DNA of 24,375 bases from an uncultured Lachnospiraceae bacterium (GCA_910588295.1 CAJUQO010000039.1:5737-30111), one strand, 5' to 3'. Shown: positions 13,112 through 20,785, numbered from the stretch's first letter. Numbers and translations are program-made. Notes: generated by a model not told the origin, from the letters alone.

Positions 13112-13984
13112 ATGGCAATAGAATTAGCTGAAAAATATTTAGGGTATGTGGACGAGCAGTTTAGCGCGGTATCCAGGATCTCCATGATAACGAACCATGA
13201 TTTTTCCTTCCAGGGCGCCCACTCCGTGAAGATCTATAAAGTCTCCACGGGGCAGATGCAAGATTATGGCAGGGAGGGCGCGGCTGAGGGGAATATTTCC
13301 CGCTACGGCGCCGTTGAGAGCCTGGACGCGACGACGGAAACCTTCGAGCTAAAGAAAGACAGGTCTTTTACTTTTGTCCTGGACGCCCTGGACATGGACG
13401 AGACACAGCAGGCCCTGTCTGCGGCATCCGCCCTCGCCCGGCAGATCCGGGAGGTGGCGATCCCGGAAGTGGATACCTATACCCTGGGCGTGATCTGCGC
13501 GGGGGCCGGCACAAAGCCCGCCGCGGTGGCCCTGACAAAAGACAACATCTATGGGGAAATCATCAAAGGAAGCCGTGAACTGGACAACGCCGAAGCCCCG
13601 GAAAGCGGCCGGGTGCTCCTGGTGACGCCGGACATATACTACATCATGAAGCAGTGCAAGGATATCGTCATGGAAACGGATATCGGCAATGATATGAGGG
13701 TGCGCGGCGTAGTGTCCAACCTGGACGGCATGACCGTGGCCAAGGTGCCCGCCAACCGGCTGCCAAAAGGGTTTGGCTTCCTGATCGCCCATCCCTGCGC
13801 CACGGTGGCCCCGGTGAAGCTGGAGAGCTACCGGACCCACCAGGACCCGCCCGGGATCAGCGGCGTACTGTGCGAGGGGCGGGTCGTCTATGATGCCTTT
13901 GTCCTGGACAACAAAAAGAAAGCAATCTACTATCAGGCCCAGCCGGTGACGACGCAGGGGGATGGAAAAGGTGACCAGGGATAA
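13112..13984 (+). CDS. major capsid protein
   Basis: A 290-residue protein that I recognise as a phage major coat protein of the kind found in Firmicutes siphophages. It starts MAIELAEKYLGYVDEQFSAV and contains the family stretches SRYGAVESLDATTETFELKK, a central DRSFTF segment with ALDMDETQQALSAASALARQ, and near the C-terminus AHPCATVAPVKLESYRTHQD followed by PPGISG. The length is normal. The ribosome site AAAGGACGG precedes the ATG. It is the only clear virion shell gene in the element and looks intact. The residues needed for HK97-type crosslinking cannot be identified by eye. Confidence 0.85.
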   Translation: MAIELAEKYLGYVDEQFSAVSRISMITNHDFSFQGAHSVKIYKVSTGQMQDYGREGAAEGNISRYGAVESLDATTETFELKKDRSFTFVLDALDMDETQQALSAASALARQIREVAIPEVDTYTLGVICAGAGTKPAAVALTKDNIYGEIIKGSRELDNAEAPESGRVLLVTPDIYYIMKQCKDIVMETDIGNDMRVRGVVSNLDGMTVAKVPANRLPKGFGFLIAHPCATVAPVKLESYRTHQDPPGISGVLCEGRVVYDAFVLDNKKKAIYYQAQPVTTQGDGKGDQG

Positions 13985-14276
13985 GCTGGAAACATACAGG
14001 AGCAAAAAAGCCGAGATAGAGGAACTCCATGAGCTCCAGGATGGCGGCGGGGCGGGCGACGCCGCTGCATCCGCCAGACGGAAAATTATGGCGGGCCGTC
14101 TGCTGAAGGAATGCCATGAGGTAGAGCAGTGGGTTGACAATATCCAGGATGACCGGACGCGGCGGGTAGTCAGGCTGTATTTTTTGCAGGGAGTGAAACA
14201 GCGCCAGATCGCCCGGAAACTGTACCTGAGCCAGTCTTCCGTGAGCCGTATCATATCCGATGCGGCAGAATTGTAG
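13962..14276 (+). CDS. ArpU/RinA-like phage transcription regulator
   Basis: A 104-residue protein. The C-terminal part (about 60-104) reads RTRRVVRLYFLQGVKQRQIA and then RKLYLSQSSVSRIISD, a sigma-region-4-like helix-turn-helix shared by ArpU, RinA and DUF1492 late regulators of Firmicutes phages. The N-terminal half is a charged helix broken by a Gly/Ala-rich stretch. These proteins usually switch on packaging and structural genes. The start overlaps the end of the capsid gene by 23 bp in another frame. Here the gene lies after the capsid, whereas such regulators normally come just before the terminase genes. Confidence 0.75.
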   Translation: MEKVTRDKLETYRSKKAEIEELHELQDGGGAGDAAASARRKIMAGRLLKECHEVEQWVDNIQDDRTRRVVRLYFLQGVKQRQIARKLYLSQSSVSRIISDAAEL

Positions 14277-14387
14277 GGGAGGGGCGGCCGGAAAAGTTTC
14301 ACGAACGTCCCATCTGACCACACCTGCCCTAATCCTTACGCAAAATTCTAAATATCTTCAAAAAGTTGGCAGCGGTGAGGCGGCAGC

Positions 14388-15272
14388 ATGACAAACGAAC
14401 AGATTGTGGCTATGATCCAGGCCGGTGACGACGTGGCCGGCAATATGGCCCGCCTCTGGGAGCAGAACAGGGCTTTCATCGCCATGATGGCCCGGAAGTT
14501 CCACGGGTATGAGGAGCAGGAAGACCTGCAGCAGCAGGGTTATATTGCCCTGTGTGACGCTGTGGACGGCTACAGGGCGGCGGAAGGCGTCCCCTTTATC
14601 AATTATGCCGCCCCATGGATCCAAAGCGGAATGTCCCGTTATATCGAAAAATGCAGCCGCCTGATCCGGCTGCCGGCGGACAGGTCGGCGGCGGTGATGC
14701 GGTATAAAAAGCTGTGCCGGATGTATGAGGCGTCCCTGGGCCGCGGGCCTACGGAGTGGGAAGTGTCCCGTTCCCTGGAGATCAGCCGGGAACAGGCCCG
14801 GGATTTGGTAAAGAACGGATCCATACAGCAGATCGGGAGCCTGGACAAACCTATACAGGAGGACGAGGGGGAAACTTCCCTGGCCGATATGGTGGCCGAT
14901 GGCAGGGATTCCCAAGGGGAAGTATTGGACCAGATCCAACAGGAGCAGCTCAAAAAAGTGCTCTGGCCCATGGTGGACGAGCTGGATCCGGATCAGGCTG
15001 CTGTGATCCGGATGCGTTACCAGGAGGAAAAATCATTCCGTGAGATTGGGGAGGCACTGGGGATCCCGGAGAAGCGGGCCCGCCAGGAAGAACTAAAAGG
15101 GCTGCACCAACTGGGGAAACCCCACCACCGTGCAGCCCTGGCCCCATACCTGTACGACTACATAGATACCGAGGCCCGGAAGGGGAACGGCGCGGGGCAG
15201 TTCAGGAGGACATGGACAAGCAGCACGGAACGGGTTGCCCTATCGTTGCTTAACAACCTAAAACTTTGGTAG
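14388..15272 (+). CDS. sigma-70-family RNA polymerase sigma factor
   Basis: A 294-residue sigma factor. Region 2 is about 18-88 (WEQNRAFIAMMARKF, then EDLQQQGYIALCDAVDGY and a Trp-containing helix PWIQSGMSRYIEK); region 3 about 100-150 (GRGPTEWEVSRSLEIS); region 4 about 190-245 (ELDPDQAAVIRMRY, then SFREIGEALGIPEKRARQ). It lacks region 1.1. The ribosome site GGTGAGG precedes ATG 14388. It ends inside the right terminal repeat of the element. A sigma factor inside a 9-kb element suggests control of its own late genes, or of helper genes. Confidence 0.88.
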   Translation: MTNEQIVAMIQAGDDVAGNMARLWEQNRAFIAMMARKFHGYEEQEDLQQQGYIALCDAVDGYRAAEGVPFINYAAPWIQSGMSRYIEKCSRLIRLPADRSAAVMRYKKLCRMYEASLGRGPTEWEVSRSLEISREQARDLVKNGSIQQIGSLDKPIQEDEGETSLADMVADGRDSQGEVLDQIQQEQLKKVLWPMVDELDPDQAAVIRMRYQEEKSFREIGEALGIPEKRARQEELKGLHQLGKPHHRAALAPYLYDYIDTEARKGNGAGQFRRTWTSSTERVALSLLNNLKLW

Positions 15273-15286
15273 ACAAATGGTAGACA
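15268..15286. repeat. right terminal repeat, likely integrase arm site
   Basis: GGTAGACAAATGGTAGACA, identical to 6573-6591. Its first bases include the TAG stop of the sigma-factor gene, so the coding end and the recombination site overlap. Confidence 0.7.
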
Positions 15287-15295
15287 ATTTGCAAA

Positions 15296-15326
15296 ATAGC
15301 CACCCTTCGAGGGTGGCTATAGTTTT
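15296..15326 (+). terminator. terminator after the sigma-factor gene
   Basis: ATAGCCACCCT (15296-15306) and AGGGTGGCTAT (15310-15320), an 11-bp perfect stem, then AGTTTT. It ends plus-strand transcription before the attachment site. Confidence 0.7.
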
Positions 15327-15339
15327 GCCTGGAAACAAA

Positions 15340-15364
15340 AAAAGCCTTTAAAACCAAGGCTTTT
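15340..15364 (-). terminator. element-supplied terminator for tRNA-Thr
   Basis: AAAAGCCTT (15340-15348) and AAGGCTTTT (15356-15364) with a 7-nt loop; read on the minus strand the stem is followed by seven T. It lies 6 bp from the tRNA 3' end and replaces the original terminator, now at 6400-6430. Confidence 0.8.
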
Positions 15365-15369
15365 CCTGC

Positions 15370-15412
15370 GAGCCGATATGCGGATTCGAACCGCAGACCT
15401 ACGCATTACGAG
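15370..15412. repeat. attR within the rebuilt tRNA-Thr
   Basis: 43 bp identical to 6435-6477. The tRNA 3' half here came in with the element; the 5' half (15413-15443) is host sequence. Confidence 0.95.
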
Positions 15413-15443
15413 TGCGTCGCACTACCTACTGTGCTATATCGGC
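15371..15443 (-). tRNA. tRNA-Thr (anticodon CGT)
   Basis: A 73-nt tRNA read on the minus strand from 15443. Acceptor GCCGATA/TATCGGC is perfect; D arm GCAC-AGTAGGTA-GTGC; anticodon stem ACGCA/TGCGT with loop CTCGTAA giving CGT (codon ACG); T arm TGCGG-TTCGAAT-CCGCA; discriminator T. CCA is not encoded. All stems are intact, so the insertion has not destroyed the gene. Confidence 0.97.
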
Positions 15444-15457
15444 CTAAACAAGTACAT

Positions 15458-15485
15458 ATTATACCGTATTTTGAAAATAATGCAA
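15458..15485 (-). promoter_or_regulatory. predicted promoter of tRNA-Thr
   Basis: On the minus strand TTGCAT (15485-15480), 16-bp spacer, TATAAT (15463-15458), ending 15 bp before the tRNA 5' end. It is host DNA, so the rebuilt gene keeps its own promoter. Confidence 0.75.
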
Positions 15486-15594
15486 GTAGAGAATTGTATT
15501 TTTTTGAAAAATATAATAATATAGCTAATGAAAAGTAGCTGATCTTTTTATTTGATTCAAAATATACAAAATAACTTGCGGAGGATGGTGTGCT

Positions 15595-16947
15595 ATGAGA
15601 GAGATTACGGAACAGTATGCAAGACTGATTGAGGAGGAGATGGCGGAAACGGTATTGTCTGCCAACCGCATTAAGGATTACGTGGAAAATTCGCCGTTGG
15701 CTTATATGAATCGTTGTGTAAAGACCCTGCAGATTCCCAAGGTATTCAGCGAGGAGGAAGTACGTGTCTTTGAAGGAGTGGTGGAGACGATGTACAGGAT
15801 CGCCGGCAAAGTGATCCGCCGGTACATCGACTATCCGGATTACAGAAAGCTGTTTCCCTTTTCAAAAGAACTGGAGGAGCTGATCCTGGTTCCCAATTTG
15901 TACGACAGTGTACTGCCGATTGCCCGTTTTGATATATTTTACCATGAGGACACGGAGGATTTCGTGTTTTGTGAGATCAATACGGACGGAACCAGCGCTA
16001 TGAATGAGGATCGAATTCTGAACCAGGCGCTGAAATATAATAACATCCATCAGCGGATGCGGGATTACTATGATTTCCGTACTTTTGAACTGTTTGACAG
16101 CTGGGTGGATACCTGTATGTCTCTGTACCGGACATATAAAAAGGGTGTGGAGCAGCCTTATATTGCCATTGTGGACTTTATGTATCACACGACCATGCGG
16201 GAGCTGGAGGAGTTTAAAAGGCGGTTTGAGGCCTTTGGTTATAAGTCGGAGATCTGTGAGATACGGAATCTGACTTATGAAGACGGCGTGCTGTATTCGC
16301 CCACGGGCCATCCGATTGATCTGATCTATCGTCGGGCTGTAACAACGGATGTTTTGCAGAATTATCGGGAGGTACAGCCTTTTATCCGGGCGGCGCTGGA
16401 TCAGAATGTCTGCCTGATAGGTTCTTTCTGTACCCAGATCATCCATACAAAATGGTTTTTCAAAGTAATCCATGACGCGGGGACGCAGGCGTTTCTGACA
16501 GAGGAAGAAAAAGATTTTGTAAAAAGGCATATCCCGTTTACCAATCTGCTGGACCGGCGTTTCTGCAGCCAGCGGGAGATCGTGGAGGACAAGGATCGCT
16601 GGATTTTAAAACCCATGGATTCCTATGCTTCCCAGGGCGTTTTTGCCGGGGTGGATTTTAACCGGTATACCTGGGAGGAGATTGTGGATCGGTATTTCAA
16701 TAACAATTACATTTATCAGGAATATCATTCGCCCTACCGCTCCGTGAACGGGGATTATACCAGCGCAAATGTGGAGGCAAAGCCTTATACCAATATGACG
16801 GGACTGTTTGTCTATAACGGCCGGCTGGCTGGTCTGTACTCCCGTATGTCCGACGGCGGTATCATATCCTCCCAGTACAATGAAAAAACGGTGCCCACAC
16901 TGGTGGCGTCCAGGAAAACGGGGGTGGCATTTGGGGATGAACTGTGA
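15595..16947 (+). CDS. ATP-grasp ligase, glutathionylspermidine-synthase-like
   Basis: A 450-residue cytoplasmic protein. The stretch FCEINTDGTSAMNED (125-139) and the later DRWILKPMDSYASQGVFAG (334-352), IYQEYH (373-378) and SRMSDGGIISSQYNE (416-430) match the ATP-grasp part of the glutathionylspermidine synthase family, in which Lys and acidic residues hold ATP and Mg. Such enzymes join a carboxylate to an amine through an acyl phosphate. No amidase domain is present. The true substrates in Clostridia are unknown to me and glutathionylspermidine itself is unlikely. GGAGG lies before the ATG. The next gene overlaps its end by 11 bp. Confidence 0.8.
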   Translation: MREITEQYARLIEEEMAETVLSANRIKDYVENSPLAYMNRCVKTLQIPKVFSEEEVRVFEGVVETMYRIAGKVIRRYIDYPDYRKLFPFSKELEELILVPNLYDSVLPIARFDIFYHEDTEDFVFCEINTDGTSAMNEDRILNQALKYNNIHQRMRDYYDFRTFELFDSWVDTCMSLYRTYKKGVEQPYIAIVDFMYHTTMRELEEFKRRFEAFGYKSEICEIRNLTYEDGVLYSPTGHPIDLIYRRAVTTDVLQNYREVQPFIRAALDQNVCLIGSFCTQIIHTKWFFKVIHDAGTQAFLTEEEKDFVKRHIPFTNLLDRRFCSQREIVEDKDRWILKPMDSYASQGVFAGVDFNRYTWEEIVDRYFNNNYIYQEYHSPYRSVNGDYTSANVEAKPYTNMTGLFVYNGRLAGLYSRMSDGGIISSQYNEKTVPTLVASRKTGVAFGDEL

Positions 16948-17107
16948 AACCTGTGTCTACTATGTCTATGATGAGGAGGGCGGATATTACGGGTGTGATG
17001 TGGATATGGACGAGGATGATTACGGACGGCTGGTATCGGGCGGGACGCGTTTCTGCCCGTACTACCAGCTTGATGATGAATACCGCATTGTGCGGAAACA
17101 GATGTAG
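16937..17107 (+). CDS. small Cys protein, DUF6472-like
   Basis: A 56-residue protein starting MNCETCVYYVYDEEGGYYGC, with a CxxC at 3-6 and further cysteines at 20 and 40, a pattern suited to binding one metal ion. I recognise it, with moderate confidence, as DUF6472, common in Lachnospiraceae. It starts within the end of the ATP-grasp gene in another frame (GGGG as ribosome site), so translation is probably coupled. A longer frame from 16808 is only the shadow of the ligase gene. The conserved coupling hints at a shared role. Confidence 0.8.
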   Translation: MNCETCVYYVYDEEGGYYGCDVDMDEDDYGRLVSGGTRFCPYYQLDDEYRIVRKQM

Positions 17108-17191
17108 ATGCTTTTTGTGCGGATAAGCAGATGAAAATACGCACACGAAATTCTGCCCCATGGAAAATGGGGTATGCCAGGGAGGTAACAG

Positions 17192-17962
17192 ATGATGATA
17201 CAGGAAGTAGTCCGGGCCGTGCGTTCCTGTGCGGCTATATTGTTGGAGGCGGAGCGGATCGATGCGAAGGTCATGGCCAAGGAGGGCCACGCCAACTATG
17301 TGACGGCCTATGATAAACAGGTGCAGGAAGCCTTAAGGGAGCGGCTTCTTGCCATCCTGCCGGAGTCGGTTTTTGTAGGCGAGGAGGAGGACGTCCACCG
17401 TTCCATTGAGAAAGGATATGCGTTCATCGTGGATCCGATTGACGGCACCTCGAACTTTATTAAACAATACCGCTGCAGCTGCATTTCCGTGGGGATCACC
17501 AAGGACGGAGAGCGGGTCGGCGGCGTGGTCTATAACCCGTATACGGATGAACTTTATCAGGCGGAAAAGGGAAAGGGAGCTTACAGAAACGGCGAGCCCA
17601 TCCATGTCTCGGCGGACGCTCTGGCGGACAGCCTGGTGGCCTTTGGCACGGCGCCTTATTATGAGGGGCTCTGCGACCGTTCCTTTGCCCTGGCCAGAGA
17701 GTATTGTATGAAAGCGGTGGATGTGCGGCGCAGCGGTACGGCGGCCCTGGATCTGTGCCAGGTGGCCTGCGGCAGGAACGGCATGTTTTTTGAGCTGCGG
17801 CTGCAGCCCTGGGATTTTGCGGCGGGTTCCCTGATCGTGGAGGAGGCGGGCGGGATCGTTGTCAACGAGGACGGCGGTGTGCCGGATCTGTCAAGCCCCA
17901 CTTCCGTGTTCGCCATGAATGCGGTGATCTATGAGGAGTGGAAGAAGGAAAAAATGCGGTAA
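17192..17962 (+). CDS. inositol monophosphatase family protein
   Basis: A 256-residue Mg-dependent sugar or inositol phosphate phosphatase. Family motifs are complete: GEEE at 63-66, DPIDGTSNF at 81-89 and WDFAAG at 207-212; these supply the metal ligands E64/E65, D81, D84 and D208. The family also includes CysQ-type nucleotide phosphatases and fructose-1,6-bisphosphatases, so substrate is open. GGGAGG precedes ATG 17192 (a second ATG follows directly). It lies 84 bp after the Cys protein; a weak CCCCAT/ATGGGG hairpin sits between them. Confidence 0.9.
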   Translation: MMIQEVVRAVRSCAAILLEAERIDAKVMAKEGHANYVTAYDKQVQEALRERLLAILPESVFVGEEEDVHRSIEKGYAFIVDPIDGTSNFIKQYRCSCISVGITKDGERVGGVVYNPYTDELYQAEKGKGAYRNGEPIHVSADALADSLVAFGTAPYYEGLCDRSFALAREYCMKAVDVRRSGTAALDLCQVACGRNGMFFELRLQPWDFAAGSLIVEEAGGIVVNEDGGVPDLSSPTSVFAMNAVIYEEWKKEKMR

Positions 17963-18059
17963 TTTCCCACATTATAAACAAATATAAAGTAATACTTCCC
18001 AAAACATGAATAATAAATCATAATAGTGAATAAAAACTAAACAAATTATAAAATCAGTA

Positions 18060-18088
18060 TTGAAATGTGACCTGTCTGGTGATATAAT
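18060..18088 (+). promoter_or_regulatory. predicted promoter of the cstA operon
   Basis: TTGAAA (18060-18065), 17-bp spacer, TATAAT (18083-18088). It shows that translation of the next gene cannot start at the TTG at 18060, since transcription would begin near 18095. Confidence 0.8.
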
Positions 18089-18122
18089 TGCTACGCTTAA
18101 AAAAATATTTTTGGAGAGATAC

Positions 18123-18638
18123 ATGCAGTATACCAGACAGGAAGCGTTGGCAAAGCTTTTAAAGAGCTACGAATCTTACTACAATATCATCCTGGCCGAT
18201 GAGGGGCAGAAGCCCCTTGCGGCCCGGTGTGAGTTCTATGAGCACTCTCAGAAATATGTGCTGTCAAAAAAAGCAGAGCTCTGGTCTGCGGACTGCGAGG
18301 AGTTTATCTATCTGTTTGACATTCCCCATCTGACAAAAGAAAAATACGAGGAATGCCGGGATTATGCCTACGAGGACGGTATAGGCCGGATGCATATAGG
18401 GCCGGGGCATATGTATTCCTACATCACGCCGATTTTTCTGTGTGATTCCTGTGATGAGGATGCCAGAAAGGCGCTGAAAAAGTGCCGGATCTATAAAAGT
18501 TTTCATTTTTCACTGCACGGTTGGATGGACTTTCATACTGCGTTGGCGGATCTCGGCTCCGGCCGGGTGGAGGCCAACCGGAATGGCAGAAGTGTGGCGA
18601 AAATTTTGAAAAAAGTACTATTTCAATCTAAGAAGTAA
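18123..18638 (+). CDS. conserved protein of unknown function upstream of cstA
   Basis: A 171-residue soluble protein starting MQYTRQEALAKLLKSYESYY, with no signal peptide or membrane segment. Notable stretches are RCEFYEHSQKYVLSKKAELW (about 35-54), GPGHMYSYITPIFLCDSC and FHFSLHGWMDFHTALADL near the C-terminus. It resembles a small family of Clostridia and archaea that I think is DUF8052, but this is uncertain. The start is set by TTGGAGAG six bases upstream and by the promoter at 18060. It lies 14 bp before cstA and is surely co-transcribed, so it may regulate or assist the transporter. Confidence 0.75.
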   Translation: MQYTRQEALAKLLKSYESYYNIILADEGQKPLAARCEFYEHSQKYVLSKKAELWSADCEEFIYLFDIPHLTKEKYEECRDYAYEDGIGRMHIGPGHMYSYITPIFLCDSCDEDARKALKKCRIYKSFHFSLHGWMDFHTALADLGSGRVEANRNGRSVAKILKKVLFQSKK

Positions 18639-18652
18639 AGGAGAGATTCAGA

Positions 18653-20365
18653 ATGAATGCATTAGTACTGTTAATCATCAGCGTTGCCATCCTGGTCTGC
18701 GGTTACATCTTCTACGGCGGATGGCTCTGTAGGCAGTGGGGCGTCGGTGAAGGTGACAAACCCACGCCGGCCCATACCATGGAGGATGGTGTAGACTATG
18801 TTCCGGCCAGGACTCCGGTTCTTATGGGACATCATTTTTCATCTATTGCGGGTGCTGGCCCGATCACCGGTCCTATCGGCGCGGCCATGTTCGGATGGCT
18901 GCCTGTGACCCTTTGGATTTTAGTCGGAGGTATTTTCTTCGGCGGCGTACATGACTTTGGCGCCCTGGTCGCATCGATCCGTCACAATGGACAGTCCATC
19001 GGTGAGATTATTTCCGCCAATATGAGCCGTCGTGCGAAACGACTGTTTCTGATTTTTGCCTACCTGACCCTGATCCTGGTGGTGGCCGCCTTTGCATCTA
19101 TCGTGGCGTCTACTTTCGGTGCACAGGTTAACGAGGAAGGAGCCATAGATATTGCGGGCAGCGCATCCAACGCTTCCGTGGCTATGGTATCCCTGCTGTT
19201 TATCGTGATTGCCATTGTTTTTGGTTTCTTTGTATACCGCAGAAATGCGCCGATGCTGGTTTCTACGATTCTTGGCATTGTCGCTATCGTTGTCTGTATG
19301 GCCATCGGTATGAATTTCCATCCGTTCTATCTGACTGCCAATCAGTGGATGGTCATCGTGGGTATCTATATCGCCATCGCTTCGGTGACACCGGTGTGGA
19401 TTCTCCTGCAGCCCCGTGATTATCTGAGTTCATTTTTGCTGTACGCCATGCTGGCTATTGCTGTCGTCGGTGTGGTAGGCGCCCATCCGAATATGGATGC
19501 GTTCCCGGCCTTTGAAGGTTTTGCCATAACCAATGACAGCGGAACCCAGCTTCTGTTCCCGGTGTTGTTCACTACGGTTGCCTGCGGCGCTATCTCCGGT
19601 TTCCATTCATTGGTTTCCTCTGGAACTACGTCCAAGCAGTTAGATAAAGAGACTGATGCGAAACCTATCGCTTATGGCGGTATGCTTTTGGAATGTGTGC
19701 TGGCAGTGCTGACGCTGTGTGCGATCGCCTATGCGCGGACAAATGGCCATACAAACGGGGCCACCGATATTTTTGCCGGCGGTATTGCCGGTATGGTAGC
19801 CAGTATCCCCGGTCTGGCAGGGCTTGAAAATATGCTGTATACCCTGCTGATCCTTACATATTCCGCTTTCTGTCTGACGTCTCTGGATACGGCCACCCGT
19901 CTGGCGCGTTTCATGTTCCAGGAGTTCTGGCTGGAGCCGGGAGAGACGGCCAAGGACGTGAAAGAGGGCTGGAAAAAGATCATGGTCAACCCGTATGTGG
20001 CGACAATCATCACGGTGATTCTGGGTATTCTGCTTGGTATGACGGGATACAGCAAAATCTGGGGATTATTCGGTGCAGCTAACCAGCTTCTGGCAGGCCT
20101 TGGCCTTCTGGCTGTTGCCACATGGCTTGGCAATATCGGCAAGAATAATAAGATGTTCCTGCTCCCCATGGCCTTCATGATGGTGGTGACGATCTGTTCT
20201 TTGGCCCTTACCGTAAAGAATCAGGTAGCTTTGATCTCAGCGGGTGGCGCCGACTGGGGCCCCTATGCACAGGCGATCCTGGGCGTACTGCTGATCGTGC
20301 TGGCTGTGATCTTGGTAATTGAAGGTGTGCAGACCCTTTTTGGGAAAAGTAAAAAAGCTGCATAG
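18653..20365 (+). CDS. cstA: carbon starvation CstA-family transporter
   Basis: A 570-residue membrane protein with about 14-16 hydrophobic segments. CstA proteins import pyruvate or peptides when carbon is scarce. Signature parts are HHFSSIAGAGPITGPI (60-75), the FFGGVHDFGAL loop (95-105), and a central stretch GAISGFHSLVSSGTTSKQLD. At 570 residues it is closer to the short Gram-positive form than to the roughly 700-residue E. coli protein. AAAGGAGAG lies 8 nt before the ATG. Transport of pyruvate is the best-supported role for the family; the substrate here is inferred. Confidence 0.92.
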   Translation: MNALVLLIISVAILVCGYIFYGGWLCRQWGVGEGDKPTPAHTMEDGVDYVPARTPVLMGHHFSSIAGAGPITGPIGAAMFGWLPVTLWILVGGIFFGGVHDFGALVASIRHNGQSIGEIISANMSRRAKRLFLIFAYLTLILVVAAFASIVASTFGAQVNEEGAIDIAGSASNASVAMVSLLFIVIAIVFGFFVYRRNAPMLVSTILGIVAIVVCMAIGMNFHPFYLTANQWMVIVGIYIAIASVTPVWILLQPRDYLSSFLLYAMLAIAVVGVVGAHPNMDAFPAFEGFAITNDSGTQLLFPVLFTTVACGAISGFHSLVSSGTTSKQLDKETDAKPIAYGGMLLECVLAVLTLCAIAYARTNGHTNGATDIFAGGIAGMVASIPGLAGLENMLYTLLILTYSAFCLTSLDTATRLARFMFQEFWLEPGETAKDVKEGWKKIMVNPYVATIITVILGILLGMTGYSKIWGLFGAANQLLAGLGLLAVATWLGNIGKNNKMFLLPMAFMMVVTICSLALTVKNQVALISAGGADWGPYAQAILGVLLIVLAVILVIEGVQTLFGKSKKAA

Positions 20366-20421
20366 GGCAGTATAGTATGCGCGTGCCGGTAAAAAAGCGG
20401 GACAGGCGCGCAGACTTTTTG

Positions 20422-20465
20422 AGCCGCCGCAATCCGTAGTTCAGGGAATGCGGCGGCTTTGTTTT
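20422..20465 (+). terminator. terminator after cstA
   Basis: AGCCGCCGCA (20422-20431) pairs with TGCGGCGGCT (20449-20458), then TTGTTTTT. A weaker GC-rich hairpin with TTTTT (about 20378-20420) lies just before it and may act with it. Confidence 0.85.
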
Positions 20466-20479
20466 TCTTCATTTTCCCA

Positions 20480-20508
20480 TTGCCAAAGAATGGAATGTGT
20501 GATATTCT
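20480..20508 (+). promoter_or_regulatory. predicted promoter of the cobalamin-regulated operon
   Basis: TTGCCA (20480-20485), 17-bp spacer, TATTCT (20503-20508). The RNA would begin about 20 nt before the riboswitch. Confidence 0.6.
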
Positions 20509-20531
20509 ATACAGGAATAATGGAATAGCAG

Positions 20532-20712
20532 ATTGAGTGCCCGCAGACGTGGACTGTATGGTTCGATGTGCGGGAAAGAGGGAATCAGGTGAGAATCCTG
20601 AGCGATCCGGTCACTGTAACAGGGAAGTCCGGTTTCAACATGCCATTGCGGCCGTGCGCCGTGAGAAGGGGAAACCGGGACATTGATCCTGAAGCCAGGA
20701 AACCTGCTCAAT
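20532..20712 (+). promoter_or_regulatory. cobalamin riboswitch
   Basis: The leader contains the conserved core: GGGAATCAGGTGAGAATCCTG (20580-20600), GTCACTGTAACAGGGAAGTCC (20610-20630), and the B12 box GAAGCCAGGAAACCTGC (20691-20707). ATTGAG (20532-20537) pairs with CTCAAT (20707-20712) to close the outer P1 stem. In this class adenosylcobalamin binding usually lowers expression of import or synthesis genes. It precedes the ABC transporter on the same strand and is followed by two terminator hairpins. Confidence 0.95.
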
Positions 20713-20750
20713 ATGGGACGAGATGGAGCTTCCGAAGAAAGCGACATCTG

Positions 20751-20781
20751 AAATACATTTTCTTATGAAAGTGTATTTTTT
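20751..20781 (+). terminator. riboswitch-linked terminator 1
   Basis: AAATACATTTTC (20751-20762) and GAAAGTGTATTT (20767-20778), one wobble pair, TTAT loop, followed by T. It is the first candidate expression platform of the cobalamin riboswitch. Confidence 0.75.
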
Positions 20782-20785
20782 GATG

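Larger units (their letters stand above)
6435..15412. mobile_element. integrated phage satellite-like element in tRNA-Thr
   Basis: About 8.9 kb bounded by perfect 43-bp direct repeats, with a tyrosine integrase at the left end and an intact tRNA-Thr rebuilt at the right end. Gene order: integrase, type I toxin-antitoxin units and repressor on the minus strand; then, divergently, two small genes, a beta-helix protein, an excisionase-like protein, a replication initiator, an iteron array, an unknown gene, scaffold, capsid, ArpU/RinA-like regulator and sigma factor. Terminase, portal, head-tail, tail and lysis genes are absent. All the main frames appear intact. Best reading: a small satellite that encodes its own capsid shell. 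Alternative: a prophage reduced by deletion. Confidence 0.85.

Noticed and set aside
18060..18122. TTG at 18060 as the start of the gene before cstA
   Set aside because: These bases are the -35 of a TTGAAA-17-TATAAT promoter; the ATG at 18123 has a proper ribosome site.
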